Assembly: GCA_910585945.1 (NCBI GenBank)
Contig: CAJUHZ010000060.1
Coordinates: forward strand, 1 to 11,750
DNA length: 11,750 bases
Direction of reading: 5' to 3'
Source: an uncultured Bilophila sp.
Lineage (GTDB): Bacteria; Desulfobacterota; Desulfovibrionia; Desulfovibrionales; Desulfovibrionaceae
The notes below the pieces were generated by a model, which worked only from the letters and a program-made list of their open reading frames with translations, searched no databases and was not told the origin of the DNA. Shown one piece after another: positions 1-7,859 of the stretch (positions within the stretch are counted from its first letter, which is position 1; each line of letters begins with the position of its first letter). The position numbers and the translations under genes are program-made.

Positions 1-56
1 TTATATGGCAATTTCTATTATCTTTTTAAGATCAATTGTGAGATAGCTTCTACACA

Positions 57-398
57 ATGGAACAGATAGAGGCCGCCCGGAAAAAGCTCCGCAATCTGCC
101 GGTGAAAGAAGCGGGGAAGACACGCGGGGAAGTCGCGGAATTTCTGGTCAACGACATCAAAAAGGCCATGCGACAGGGCTACACGCTACGGGACATACGG
201 GACTTGCTGGCGGATGCCGGGGTATCGGTTCCGCTTGCCAGGCTGCGAGAAGTGCTGACAAACCCTGACGGATCGAGAGAGGCAGGCTCCTCAGAGGAAT
301 CGGAAACAGACACAACCCCTCGTCTTGCCAAGGATACGCGCGTTTTCACTCCGGCGGCGTTTCCTCCCAAAGCCGCGCTCGGCGATGTAGCCCAATAA
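57..398 (+). CDS. small helical TraK-like protein (putative conjugation/mobilisation accessory)
   Basis: This is a 113-residue protein with a basic, helical N-terminal half and an acidic, Ser/Thr-rich, low-complexity tail from about residue 72. Residues 20-66 carry a pattern of the type T-R-x-E-V-A...D-I-K-x-A-x-x-x-G-Y-T-L-x-D-I-R-x-L-L...G-V-S-V...L-R-x-x-L. It resembles the helix-turn-helix-like core of TraK-type relaxosome proteins on conjugative elements. The ATG at 57 is the only start after an in-frame stop at 39-41. No good Shine-Dalgarno sequence precedes it, so translation may be weak. A strong hairpin terminator follows at once. The coding call is fairly firm. The TraK likeness is from memory of the family and is tentative; a generic DNA-binding protein is the alternative. 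Confidence 0.62.
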   Translation: MEQIEAARKKLRNLPVKEAGKTRGEVAEFLVNDIKKAMRQGYTLRDIRDLLADAGVSVPLARLREVLTNPDGSREAGSSEESETDTTPRLAKDTRVFTPAAFPPKAALGDVAQ

Positions 399-404
399 GA
401 ATGA

Positions 405-436
405 CGGCGTGGTCAGAATGTGTTCTGATCACGCCG
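405..436. terminator. hairpin terminator between convergent genes
   Basis: A 14-bp stem with one G-T wobble (405-418 with 423-436) closes a 4-nt loop (TGTG, 419-422). A T-rich stretch follows on the plus strand at 451-457. On the minus strand the stem is followed by a looser T-rich run. It sits between the stop of the gene ending at 398 and the stop of the convergent small gene ending at 480, so it probably serves both. Confidence 0.8.
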
Positions 437-479
437 CCGAACGGGTGTTTTATTTCAGCTCGAAGAGCAGCAAGGGGCT

Positions 480-647
480 TCAGCTGTACCACGCCCGAAT
501 CATGTCCATGTCATCATAACCGGCCTGCCGCATGTGCTCCTTTTCCTCCTCGCTCCAGCCGGTATCTCTGATTGTTATCTGGGACTCTTCTTCGATTTTT
601 CCAATGGAGACACAAATATCACGGTCATTCATGGCGTCCTCGTTCAT
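480..647 (-). CDS. small acidic protein, 55 residues, unknown function
   Basis: A minus-strand reading frame runs from an ATG at 647 to a TGA at 480. It encodes 55 residues, starts M-N-E-D-A-M-N-D-R-D and ends I-R-A-W-Y-S. The protein is strongly acidic, with a run E-E-E-S near residues 19-22, S-E-E-E-K at 32-36, and a tail rich in Asp, Met and aromatic residues (Y-D-D-M-D-M-I-R-A-W-Y). A good ribosome-binding site (GAGGAA) lies about 4 nt upstream of the start, and the gene converges on a shared terminator. I do not recognise the family. The acidic, Trp-rich character could suit a small partner of a DNA-binding protein or a DNA mimic, but that is speculation. The coding call rests on the RBS, the clean start and stop, and the position. 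Confidence 0.55.
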   Translation of the reverse strand: MNEDAMNDRDICVSIGKIEEESQITIRDTGWSEEEKEHMRQAGYDDMDMIRAWYS

Positions 648-1334
648 GCTTCCTCAACTCGTTTTTTTCTGATTGACTGTATCGCGTAATCCTGTCAGAT
701 AGTTTGCTTATTGATAATATAACTATGTATATTTATATATTATTTTGAAGCATAATACCCAATTACTCCCCCAAATGAACCCTTATTTTTGTCGGATGTA
801 AATGTACTTGATATGATGATAACGTCCTATATTCACCAAAATGACGGATTTTGGATTTCTTGGCATCAGCATAGTTCTACTTGGAGATTCTGGCTAACGG
901 CAAGGCGTTTTTTGGGGTATTCACCCTTCTGGAGTTTTGTCACTTTCCCGGCTTTTCGTTTGTCCTGCTTGCTAATCTGCCGAAGCGGGCAGTAAAGATC
1001 AAGGTCATGCCCTGTTAGGGTCGCTTCGCGGGCCTTGCTTCCGACCATGAATGCCTGCAGGAGACGGGCGAAGAAATCTCCGGCAAAGCTCGGTCAGTTG
1101 TAACCGTCCATCCCAGACTCAGATGCCTCTCCGTACTCATCATACCGTCTTCTTGTGAGCCGGATGTTTACGCCGTGCCGCTATTATGCTTGTCAGCAAC
1201 ACACCGAATACGACTCCGTTTCACGCCCGCTACGCATCCGCCACAATCCCGATGCCGCATCATGCGTCTCCGTGTTCGCGCGGATGCCGGTTCATTTGTC
1301 CGGCCTTGTCTCCGAGGGCCAGGTTACGTTTCGT

Positions 1335-1353
1335 CTATACGCCACGCGTATAG
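1335..1353. repeat. perfect 8-bp inverted repeat
   Basis: CTATACGC and GCGTATAG are exact inverted copies around a 3-nt centre (CAC). No T-run follows, so it is not an obvious terminator. It could be a protein-binding palindrome or an extragenic palindromic element. It lies 13 nt left of a second hairpin. Confidence 0.5.
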
Positions 1354-1366
1354 CCTTACGACTGGC

Positions 1367-1383
1367 AAGGGGCGCTGCCCCTT
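1367..1383. repeat. GC-rich extragenic hairpin
   Basis: AAGGGGC and GCCCCTT pair around a 3-nt loop (GCT), followed by further C-rich sequence. This GGGGC-GCT-GCCCC form is a common kind of extragenic palindrome in bacterial intergenic DNA. No function can be read from it. Confidence 0.4.
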
Positions 1384-1599
1384 TGAACCCCGGAAAGCCC
1401 AAAGGCAGGAAAAACGGTGAAGGAACGAGGGCGGGGGAGTGATGAAAGCTTATCATAGGGAGCAAGACACCCACTGCCGTACCAATGGTGTTCGCCGAGT
1501 TGCTTGGTTGTGGAATGAAATATAGGGGGGCGTATGTGAAATTTTTTGTCTGGTTCTGGATGGATCGTATTTTGCAAAGAATAAGAAAAAGCGGTATAC

Positions 1600-1996
1600 T
1601 CCCTATCGCGCTGTGGGGAAGGAGTACTACCCCCTGGCGCAGTTCTTGATGATTTCAGGACCATGCGCCACCTGGTGGAACATGGCTGTACACCGCATCT
1701 TGGATGTGATGCTGACGGAACACCCGGTTCGCTTCACTATCCCCGAAGCAGATCCCGGCATCTTTGGTCTGCCTTGGCATGAGCTGCGTACCTTCCGCAT
1801 CCGTTTCGCGTCCAGAAGCGTGGCGGACTATGTGTGCGAGCGCATCTGGGCGGATTCGCAACGGCTTGAGGCGTTGCCGAAAGGCGGCCAGATCCTGCAC
1901 ATCACCACCCGTAGCGAGCCGGAGCTGACTGCTTGGGTGCGCAGCTTCGGCGCGGATGCCGAACGTCTGCTGGAGGACGGAGATGTTCCGAAATAA
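1600..1996 (+). pseudogene. WYL-domain regulator, 5'-truncated and frameshifted
   Basis: From about 1679 the frame reads N-M-A-V-H-R-I-L-D-V, then G-L-P-W-H-E-L-R-T-F-R-I-R-F, then I-T-T-R-S-E-P-E-L-T-A-W-V-R-S-F-G. This matches the C-terminal half of WYL-domain transcription regulators (WYL plus WCX regions). Just upstream, the sensible family sequence (D-D-F-R-T-M-R-H-L-V) is in another frame and joins if one G is removed near 1674-1678. The open frame that runs through this point therefore has a spurious N-terminus and only a GTG at 1613. The N-terminal helix-turn-helix is missing and an in-frame stop lies at 1523-1525. WYL proteins sense ligands and often repress defence or mobile-element genes. 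This copy should be non-functional. Confidence 0.75.
1972..1976 (+). promoter_or_regulatory. ribosome-binding site of the zinc-ribbon gene
   Basis: GGAGG lies 6 nt before the ATG at 1983 and fixes that start over an in-frame upstream candidate at 1956. It lies inside the 3' end of the WYL remnant. Confidence 0.6.
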
Positions 1997-2183
1997 ACGC
2001 CCCAAGGCACCTTGGCTCTGCGCCAAGTGCGGTTCGCACAATGTGGAGCTGCGCAGCAGCTGGCCAGATGGCCCCGTACTTGAAAAATTGCGCGATTTGC
2101 TGAGTGGCGATACGTTTCCACAGGGTCAGAACTACCTGATCTGCAACGACTGTGGGCATGTGTCCATCATTCATATTTTGTAG
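1983..2183 (+). CDS. small zinc-ribbon protein (66 residues)
   Basis: The product has two zinc-binding pairs: C-A-K-C-G near residues 12-16 and C-N-D-C-G near residues 55-59. Between them is a short helical segment (L-E-K-L-R-D-L-L). This is the layout of a zinc ribbon, expected to bind one zinc ion and perhaps nucleic acid or a partner protein. The ATG at 1983 has a strong ribosome-binding site. The gene overlaps the end of the WYL remnant by 14 nt and stops 17 nt before the NERD remnant, so the three were probably one operon. It is the only intact member, and it may be functionless without the others. Confidence 0.65.
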   Translation: MFRNKRPKAPWLCAKCGSHNVELRSSWPDGPVLEKLRDLLSGDTFPQGQNYLICNDCGHVSIIHIL

Positions 2184-2200
2184 GGAAGGCGGGATGAACC

Positions 2201-2561
2201 ATGGCGACTATATTCCCGGCGGAGAACGAGGCTTTCACCACGACGGGCGAGGAGTCCTTCTATCGTTTTCTGCGCCGCGCGGCCGGACGCCGTCTTTCTG
2301 CCTTGGTACTCGCCGGACATTGAGGACAGGGAGCCGGACTTCATCCTGCTCTCGCCCGATTCGGGCCTCATCGTCTTTGAGGTCAAGGACTGGCTGGCGG
2401 AACAGGTGCTGGAGGCAGGCCCCAAATCCGCCCTGCTGCAGATCGGATCGCGTCAAGAGCGACGCAAGCAGCCCTTGGCCCAGGCGCGGGAATACGTTAA
2501 CAGCCTGCTTTCCCTAGTGCCTCTCCCGCCGTTGAAAAAGCTCATGAATGAGAATGGATGA
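2201..2561 (+). pseudogene. NERD nuclease-domain protein, frameshifted and truncated
   Basis: Translation from the ATG at 2201 gives M-A-T-I-F-P-A-E-N-E-A-F and continues to F-Y-R-F-L-R-R-A. The family-like sequence then continues in a different frame, so there is a frameshift at about 2265-2283. After it come W-Y-S-P-D-I-E-D-R-E-P-D-F-I-L-L and G-L-I-V-F-E-V-K-D-W. The P-D-F...F-E-V-K pattern is the catalytic core of NERD (nuclease-related) domains, which sit in the PD-(D/E)xK nuclease superfamily. A TGA at 2559-2561 ends it after about 120 residues. In many relatives a NERD domain of this type is followed by a UvrD-like helicase; nothing of that is present. The gene is dead by both frameshift and truncation. 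Confidence 0.75.
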
Positions 2562-2609
2562 ATTTCAAGCATACAAACATGTTCCCATAGAAGGGCACAT
2601 GCATTTAGC

Positions 2610-2615
2610 GAGGGG
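2610..2615 (+). promoter_or_regulatory. ribosome-binding site of GTPase gene 1
   Basis: GAGGGG touches the first possible ATG (2616) but lies 6 nt before the second (2622). This favours 2622 as the true start. Confidence 0.6.
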
Positions 2616-2621
2616 ATGACC

Positions 2622-4325
2622 ATGAAGCCGAAAATGGTAGTAGAACTTGACGAGTTGGCAAAAATTGCCGGTAAGTATGGAAAACTGGCGGAAGGCACGC
2701 TGGGCGATATATCGGCCATCAAGCAAAGCATGGAGAATTTCCGGGCGTATGTGCCCTTTTTGGGCGTATTCACGGTGGGGAAGTCTTCTCTGCTCAATGA
2801 CTGGCTGGGCGAGTTCCTGTTGCCGGAAGCGCAGGGGCCGACCACCGCGCTTGCCACGGAACTTCTCCCGGGACCCGACAGCACAATGGTGATAGTGCAG
2901 GAAGACGGCACGGAAAAACCGTTGGCAAGCCTGCCCACCGATGAAGAGGAGGCCAATGCGCCGGAGGCGAGCAACGGCCTCTATGCCTATTGTACCTCGC
3001 CCTCGGAAAACCTGGCCAATGTCTTTCCCATTGTGCCGGTGGACATGCCCGGCATCAATTCGGGCATCAAAAGGCACACTGAAGCCATCTACAGATACGC
3101 CAATCACGGCGCGGCCTTCTTCCTGGTTTTCATGCCCGAGGAAGGCACGCTGCCCGCCGCCATGAAGGCATTCCTGCAGGAGCTTGATCTGGGCGTCCGG
3201 CCAGTGTGGGTTGTCATCACAAAATGTGATACTGCCCATCAGGAAAAAATTGACGACGTCACGGTCGCCATCACTTCGCAGCTCAGGACTATAGGCATTG
3301 AGCCCCGAGGGGTGCTGCACTGCGCGCGCGGAGAGGGCAAGACGGCCACGTTGCTGCAAAAGGCTCTGCTTTCGCTGGATGTGGCGGCCCTCAACGGTAA
3401 CGCGCATCTGGAGCAGGCGTTGAAAGCGGGTCTGCGCCTCAAGGATCAGGTTGCCAGCCTGCGGGATTCCGACAAGCTGGACTCCCGGGAACTGGACAAG
3501 CAAATCCGGGGGTATGACAAAGCCGTGCGGGATCTTCAGAATGCACTGGCGGAGGAGGAAAAGAAGCTCTCCAAAAAACTGGCAAACCTCCCCATCACAG
3601 TGGGTGATGACGTCCTTCATGCCCTGAACGGCAACGCGGAGGCACTTGTCACTGCTCTTGAGAGCGGTGGAGACGTGTTTGCCACAAGGCTCACCGGCCT
3701 CATCAACAGGGTAGTCAATACCTCCATAGACGCCACGCTGGAGAAAGATTTCGGTGAAATGATAAAGGACATTGCCAGTACGCTTGATTTGGGGGAAAGC
3801 GAAGCCTTTGACGCCGAAAAAATTCGCGATGGGGTGGAAGGTGCCACCAAAACGCTTTCAGCCGTTGCGGAAATATTAAAAAAGGTACAGGACGCAGGGC
3901 GATATTACAAGGTGGTCACAACGGTTCTTGCAATTACGACTTCCGTGGTTGCGCCGCTCATTGAATTAATCATCATTTTCCTGCCCGATTTGCTGAAGAT
4001 CTTCAATTCAAAGGAAAAAAGGCGGGAAAAGATCGCCCGGGAGCTACGGGACAGGGTGTTTCCCTCCGTCCAGTCCTCGGTCATCAAGGAGATGCAGTCG
4101 CTCCTGCCGGGGATAAAAAGCGAGCTTGTGGCCGCATTGCGCAAGGAATGGACAGACAGGCTCGAGGACGCAAAAGCCGCGCTGGAAGAAGCCAGAGCAG
4201 GGAAGGAACGTGCCCAGGATGCCCGCCGAAAGGCAATGGAGGCTTTTGATGCGGATCTTTCTGAAATAGATGACCTGCTACATGCCATCAGGGCAAGCGT
4301 CAGGGCCGACGCGCCCGCCGCCTGA
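2622..4325 (+). CDS. dynamin-like large GTPase 1, with a hydrophobic membrane segment
   Basis: This 567-residue protein has an N-terminal GTPase domain with all key motifs. The P-loop G-V-F-T-V-G-K-S is at about residues 48-55, the switch motif G-P-T-T-A at about 72-76, the G3 motif D-M-P-G at about 141-144 and the G4 motif T-K-C-D at about 200-203. A long helical stalk follows. A strongly hydrophobic stretch (about 431-457, with runs such as L-I-E-L-I-I-I-F-L) is followed by a basic patch K-E-K-R-R-E-K. A charged coiled coil ends the protein. This is the layout of bacterial dynamin-like proteins, where the hydrophobic part acts as a membrane-inserting paddle. It is the only one of the three GTPases here with such a segment. 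Length and neighbours resemble LeoA of enterotoxigenic E. coli, but orthology is not established. It is first in the operon, 52 nt before gene 2. Confidence 0.9.
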   Translation: MKPKMVVELDELAKIAGKYGKLAEGTLGDISAIKQSMENFRAYVPFLGVFTVGKSSLLNDWLGEFLLPEAQGPTTALATELLPGPDSTMVIVQEDGTEKPLASLPTDEEEANAPEASNGLYAYCTSPSENLANVFPIVPVDMPGINSGIKRHTEAIYRYANHGAAFFLVFMPEEGTLPAAMKAFLQELDLGVRPVWVVITKCDTAHQEKIDDVTVAITSQLRTIGIEPRGVLHCARGEGKTATLLQKALLSLDVAALNGNAHLEQALKAGLRLKDQVASLRDSDKLDSRELDKQIRGYDKAVRDLQNALAEEEKKLSKKLANLPITVGDDVLHALNGNAEALVTALESGGDVFATRLTGLINRVVNTSIDATLEKDFGEMIKDIASTLDLGESEAFDAEKIRDGVEGATKTLSAVAEILKKVQDAGRYYKVVTTVLAITTSVVAPLIELIIIFLPDLLKIFNSKEKRREKIARELRDRVFPSVQSSVIKEMQSLLPGIKSELVAALRKEWTDRLEDAKAALEEARAGKERAQDARRKAMEAFDADLSEIDDLLHAIRASVRADAPAA

Positions 4326-4361
4326 ACGCATCCCGCCATCCTTTTGCCCATATAGCCCGTC

Positions 4362-4367
4362 AAGGAG
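4362..4367 (+). promoter_or_regulatory. ribosome-binding site of GTPase gene 2
   Basis: AAGGAG lies 10 nt before the ATG at 4378. Another in-frame ATG at 4369 is only 1 nt from it, too close for normal initiation, so 4378 is preferred. Confidence 0.6.
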
Positions 4368-4377
4368 AATGCCTGAA

Positions 4378-6552
4378 ATGGATTCCGCAGCCCGCTTCAT
4401 GGAGTCGGTGGAAAAAATCAACGAGCAACTGGCGCAGTATGACAGTCTGCTTACCACACAGGATTTGCAGAATTTTAAAAACCTTGCCCGCAATCTTAAA
4501 GAAGCCCTGCGCGAAGAGGAAAATAAGGGCAAAATCCTGCGCCTTGGCATCATTGGTTCCGTCAAGGCCGGCAAGTCCTCCTTCCTCAATGCGTTGCTGT
4601 TCAACGGCGAGGAAGTCCTGCCCAAAGCCGCGACGCCCATGACGGCATCGCTCACCAAGCTGGCCTTTTCCGAAAACCAGTTCCTCAACTTTGTGTTCTA
4701 TTCTCCTGAGGATTGGCAAATTATCAAGGCAGAACACCGAACAGTGGCGAACCGCCTTGATCAGGAAGTGAAAGAAGCTGAAAAGCGTGAGGAAGACCTT
4801 TGTCGCCGTTCTCTCGGCTATCAGCCGCAGAGAATCAATAAAAATAGAATCTATGAAAGCCTTGACGTGTCTGAAGCCCAGAAAGCCTGTTACGAGCTTG
4901 TGAAACAGGCGGAAGAGAACGACCTTGACTGTTTCAGGCTGCTCGGAAAGAGTGAAAAGAAAGAAATTACCAGCAGTTCCGAAGTTTGCGACTTGCTCGC
5001 GCAATATGTGGGAAATGGCGGTAAATACTCCCCTATTGTCAAATATGTGGAAATGGGCATAAACAATTCCGCTTTGCAGGATCTTGAAATTGTTGACACG
5101 CCGGGGCTCAATGATCCTATCCGCTCCCGCAGCGAAGAAACCTACAAGTTCATGTGCCAGTGCGATGCCGTGTTTTTGCTGTCGCGCGCATCGCAATTCC
5201 TCACCAACGACGATATGGAGCTCTTGCGTCGTACCCTGCTGGACAATGGAATAGGCATAGAGGCTATCTCCCTCATCGCTACCCAGATTGACCTGGGAGC
5301 CCAGAACGAGCGGGGCAAAACCCGTTCCTATAAGGAGGCGCTCCGGCGCACACTGAAAACTGTCTCCACCACAGCCAAACGGGCCTCCGTTCCTCATGCC
5401 CCCATCCCGGTGTGCAGCATTTTTGAAATCGTGGCCTGCAAAAAGGAGAACGGGAAGTCCTTGGGCAAGGATGAGCAGCAGATAGAGAAAAATCTTGCCT
5501 GTTTTGAGGAGGATGTGCCCGTCACGTCTGCCGAGTTTCGTGACTACTCCAATATGCAGGCGGTGCACGATGAACTGAAAAAATACAGGCAAAACAAGGA
5601 CAGGATCATCGAGGAACATCAGAAAGCCCGCGCCCGGGAGTCGCGCCGCAATTTCCTTGAAATCCTCAATGCTCTGGCAAAGGGGGTGGACACCGACAGC
5701 CGCATCTTGGAAGAACATGACATGGCTTCCCTTGCAAGCTTGCGGGACGGCTTGCTTGCGCTCATGGACACTGTTTCGCTGCCCATCAGCAATGTTTTTT
5801 CACGCATGGAAAATGAAGTCGGCCAAAAATTTGCCGATCTCAAAAACAGAATACTGGCAAATAGCAAGAACTTTGAGGATATAGAGGTGGATGTCACAAC
5901 ACATCAGGAAGATAGACTTTACACCACGGGCAGATTGTTTTGGAAAGAGAAGCATACGGACAAAGTCAATATTACAACCTACACAGCGCAGCTTGCTCAG
6001 GCCCTGCAGCAGTTGCGTAAGTATGCTGCGAAATGTGAAGAGGATGTCAACGTCACCATCAAGGAACTGGTGGACAAGGATGTCCTCAATGAGAATCTTA
6101 AGGGCATCGTGCTCCCCTTTTATCGGAAATTTGAGGCCGGTAATGTGCGCTTGCCCATGAATGAGGACATGATCATTCTGCCGGTCAATGCTCTTGTGCA
6201 GGAATTTAATATTCCCCAATGGCATTTTGACAACTCGCCCTACAATTCAGCTCTGCAAAGTAGCTTTGGCGGAAAAATTGAAAATGAGGAGATTCACGGG
6301 TTTAAAACTGCGTTTGAGCTTCAACTGCAGGCATTGTGCAAGGATATGCGGAAAAGCCTTGATGAAAAGCGGGACCAGATATCTGACAAACTGGCCCATG
6401 CCGCTGTCAACTTTGCAGACGAGGTTCGGCATCTGCTTGAAGAGCAGATGGCAAAGCTCATGGAGCAGATGAACGACCGGCAGGAGGGCCTGAAACGATA
6501 CGGCGAGTGCAGGAATACCTTGGAGCAGTGCAAAAAAATGCTTGTGGAATAA
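4378..6552 (+). CDS. dynamin-like large GTPase 2
   Basis: This 724-residue protein has a helical N-terminus (1-50), then a P-loop G-S-V-K-A-G-K-S at residues 60-67. A switch region with A-T-P-M-T-A follows at about 85-90, then the G3 motif D-T-P-G at 240-243. The expected G4 motif reads T-Q-I-D (302-305), with Gln in place of the usual Lys. About 115 charged, helical residues are inserted between the switch region and G3. The remainder (about 400-724) is predominantly helical and ends in a coiled-coil-like tail; I see no long membrane segment. This is a dynamin-like or GIMAP-like large GTPase, and its size and position suggest the LeoBC-type partner in Leo/Eleos systems. The start at 4378 is chosen by ribosome-binding-site spacing. 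An earlier in-frame start at 4270 would overlap gene 1 and is unlikely. The stop lies 4 nt before gene 3, so translation is probably coupled. Confidence 0.9.
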   Translation: MDSAARFMESVEKINEQLAQYDSLLTTQDLQNFKNLARNLKEALREEENKGKILRLGIIGSVKAGKSSFLNALLFNGEEVLPKAATPMTASLTKLAFSENQFLNFVFYSPEDWQIIKAEHRTVANRLDQEVKEAEKREEDLCRRSLGYQPQRINKNRIYESLDVSEAQKACYELVKQAEENDLDCFRLLGKSEKKEITSSSEVCDLLAQYVGNGGKYSPIVKYVEMGINNSALQDLEIVDTPGLNDPIRSRSEETYKFMCQCDAVFLLSRASQFLTNDDMELLRRTLLDNGIGIEAISLIATQIDLGAQNERGKTRSYKEALRRTLKTVSTTAKRASVPHAPIPVCSIFEIVACKKENGKSLGKDEQQIEKNLACFEEDVPVTSAEFRDYSNMQAVHDELKKYRQNKDRIIEEHQKARARESRRNFLEILNALAKGVDTDSRILEEHDMASLASLRDGLLALMDTVSLPISNVFSRMENEVGQKFADLKNRILANSKNFEDIEVDVTTHQEDRLYTTGRLFWKEKHTDKVNITTYTAQLAQALQQLRKYAAKCEEDVNVTIKELVDKDVLNENLKGIVLPFYRKFEAGNVRLPMNEDMIILPVNALVQEFNIPQWHFDNSPYNSALQSSFGGKIENEEIHGFKTAFELQLQALCKDMRKSLDEKRDQISDKLAHAAVNFADEVRHLLEEQMAKLMEQMNDRQEGLKRYGECRNTLEQCKKMLVE

Positions 6553-6556
6553 CGCT

Positions 6557-7774
6557 ATGGAAGTCTTTGATAATCTGGATGAATTTTATGAGAATCTGGA
6601 CGAATCGGCCCTGAGTGACGATGACGCGCTCAGGCTTCTGGGGCGTCTGTGCTCCCGACCAAAAACAAAGGACGAGCGCATCGGGTATGCCAGGCTGCGC
6701 GACAGGCTCTCCAACTGGCTGCCGGATATCCTGAGCCGGTCAGGCCTTGGTGATGAAAGCCTTAAACAGGCTTTCGGCAACCTTGGGCACTTGGCTGCGT
6801 CCATTCTGGAGAATGCCCGCCTGCCCATGTTGCGGCAGAAAACCGTCCTCGGCATCGGCGGCGCGTTCAGTGCTGGCAAGTCCAGGTTTCTCAATGCCCT
6901 CACAGGCGTGGAATGTCTGCCGGAAAACCAGGGGCCAAGCACGGCCATAGGAACCTACTTGGTTCAGGGCCCGAATTTTTCCATTCGTGCCCACACTAGG
7001 AGCAACGGGCTAGAGGTCTTGAGCATGGAGGAATTGCAGACTATAAGCCACCAGTTCCATGACGCCTACAAAATTGGCTTTGCCGATGTGTTGCACAAGT
7101 TGATCATTACCTCCCCGAAATTTTTCCCGAACCTTGTTTTGCTGGATACGCCGGGCTACACAAAACCCAGTGGCGACAATGGCCTGGAGGCTGTGGACAG
7201 GCGCATTGCGCGTGAGCATCTGAAAAACAGCGATTATCTCATGTGGCTTGTTGATATTGAGAGCGGTGTCGTCACAGATTCGGATATTGTATTTCTAAGG
7301 GAACTGAACCCCAAGAATCCTTGTCTTGTCATTTTCAACAAGGCCGATAAAAAATCCTCTGAGGATATTCTGAATGTGGTGCACCAGTCTGAAGAACTGT
7401 TGCGGTTAAAAGGAATTCCTTGCTTTGGAGTTACGGCGTATTCCTCAGCGGATAAAGAAGAATTTTTGGGAAAAAGTCTTATCCCGGAATACATCGGGCT
7501 GGCCTCCAAGGCGCAGCCGTTTTCCGCGCGCAAAGAGCTTGATGCGCTTGCCCAGCAATGGCTGAAGAGCTTCAGTGTGCAAAAGGCAGAAATTGATGCT
7601 GACCTTTCAACCATTGAAGATGCAGTGACACACTCAACAAAAGTCCTCGCCATTCAGGGGATGCTCAACAGCTATTCTTCATTATCAAGGAACAGTAGCA
7701 AGCTCTATTACGATGAAAAAAATTTTCGCAAAGATATGAATAAATTTTTCTCTACCATAGAGAGAAACTTCTAG
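6557..7774 (+). CDS. dynamin-like GTPase 3, compact
   Basis: This 405-residue GTPase has an acidic helical N-terminus (1-95). The motifs are the P-loop G-A-F-S-A-G-K-S at 102-109, G-P-S-T-A at about 126-130, D-T-P-G at 197-200, N-K-A-D at 261-264 and a possible G5 T-A-Y-S near 293-296. It is the most canonical of the three. Only about 100 residues follow the GTPase domain, without a hydrophobic segment, so it lacks a full dynamin stalk and paddle and may need gene 1 or 2 to act on membranes. The ATG at 6557 is 4 nt after the stop of gene 2 with no strong ribosome-binding site of its own, which fits coupled translation. A TTG at 6542 in the same frame is less likely. I saw no sign that a longer C-terminus was lost by frameshift. 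Confidence 0.88.
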   Translation: MEVFDNLDEFYENLDESALSDDDALRLLGRLCSRPKTKDERIGYARLRDRLSNWLPDILSRSGLGDESLKQAFGNLGHLAASILENARLPMLRQKTVLGIGGAFSAGKSRFLNALTGVECLPENQGPSTAIGTYLVQGPNFSIRAHTRSNGLEVLSMEELQTISHQFHDAYKIGFADVLHKLIITSPKFFPNLVLLDTPGYTKPSGDNGLEAVDRRIAREHLKNSDYLMWLVDIESGVVTDSDIVFLRELNPKNPCLVIFNKADKKSSEDILNVVHQSEELLRLKGIPCFGVTAYSSADKEEFLGKSLIPEYIGLASKAQPFSARKELDALAQQWLKSFSVQKAEIDADLSTIEDAVTHSTKVLAIQGMLNSYSSLSRNSSKLYYDEKNFRKDMNKFFSTIERNF

Positions 7775-7809
7775 AGTTGCAATTTAACAATGGGAGTTGG
7801 AAGAGAGCT

Positions 7810-7859
7810 GGAGGCAACGCCTGGCGAGTGAACCCGTTTGGGGGTGGCGTTTCTCCTCC
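7810..7859. other. foldable element in the gap before gene 4
   Basis: The 189-nt gap between genes 3 and 4 holds an imperfect hairpin: GGAGG and AACGCC (7810-7821) pair with GGCGTT and CCTCC (7846-7859), with small internal loops. The enclosed part can form a second short stem (CCC with GGG). No T-run follows, so it is not a standard terminator. It could be an RNA-processing or stability element, an attenuator, or an inserted palindromic repeat. Confidence 0.4.

Larger units (their letters stand above)
648..1522. other. gene-poor region with palindromes
   Basis: I see no supportable gene in these 875 bases. The left part (about 660-780) is very AT-rich and could hold the promoter of the minus-strand small gene. 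The remainder has higher GC and only short reading frames on both strands, with compositions unlike real proteins and no credible ribosome-binding sites. Two compact hairpins lie at 1335-1353 and 1367-1383. The region may be the residue of decayed island genes. Confidence 0.5.

Noticed and set aside
1155..1442. Overlapping open frames of 81-102 codons in the gene-poor region, on both strands
   Set aside because: Their composition is not protein-like, they have no plausible ribosome-binding sites, and several frames are open at once, as expected for GC-rich non-coding DNA.
2532..2560. Possible promoter for the GTPase operon (TTGAAA with a downstream -10)
   Set aside because: The hexamer at the right distance (TGGATG) is a poor -10 match, so I cannot support a promoter there.
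2565..3620. Long minus-strand open frame of 351 codons opposite GTPase gene 1
   Set aside because: It lies fully opposite a gene with clear GTPase motifs, has no recognisable motif and no ribosome-binding site, and is explained by the codon bias of the real gene.
4270..4377. Extended N-terminus for GTPase gene 2 starting at 4270
   Set aside because: It would overlap gene 1 by 56 nt, and the added residues are rich in Pro and Arg and do not resemble the family. The ribosome-binding site at 4362-4367 supports 4378.
4360..5718. Minus-strand open frame of 452 codons opposite GTPase gene 2
   Set aside because: It is antisense to a well-supported GTPase domain. Its composition (many Phe, His, Leu, Arg) is typical of a reverse-frame shadow.
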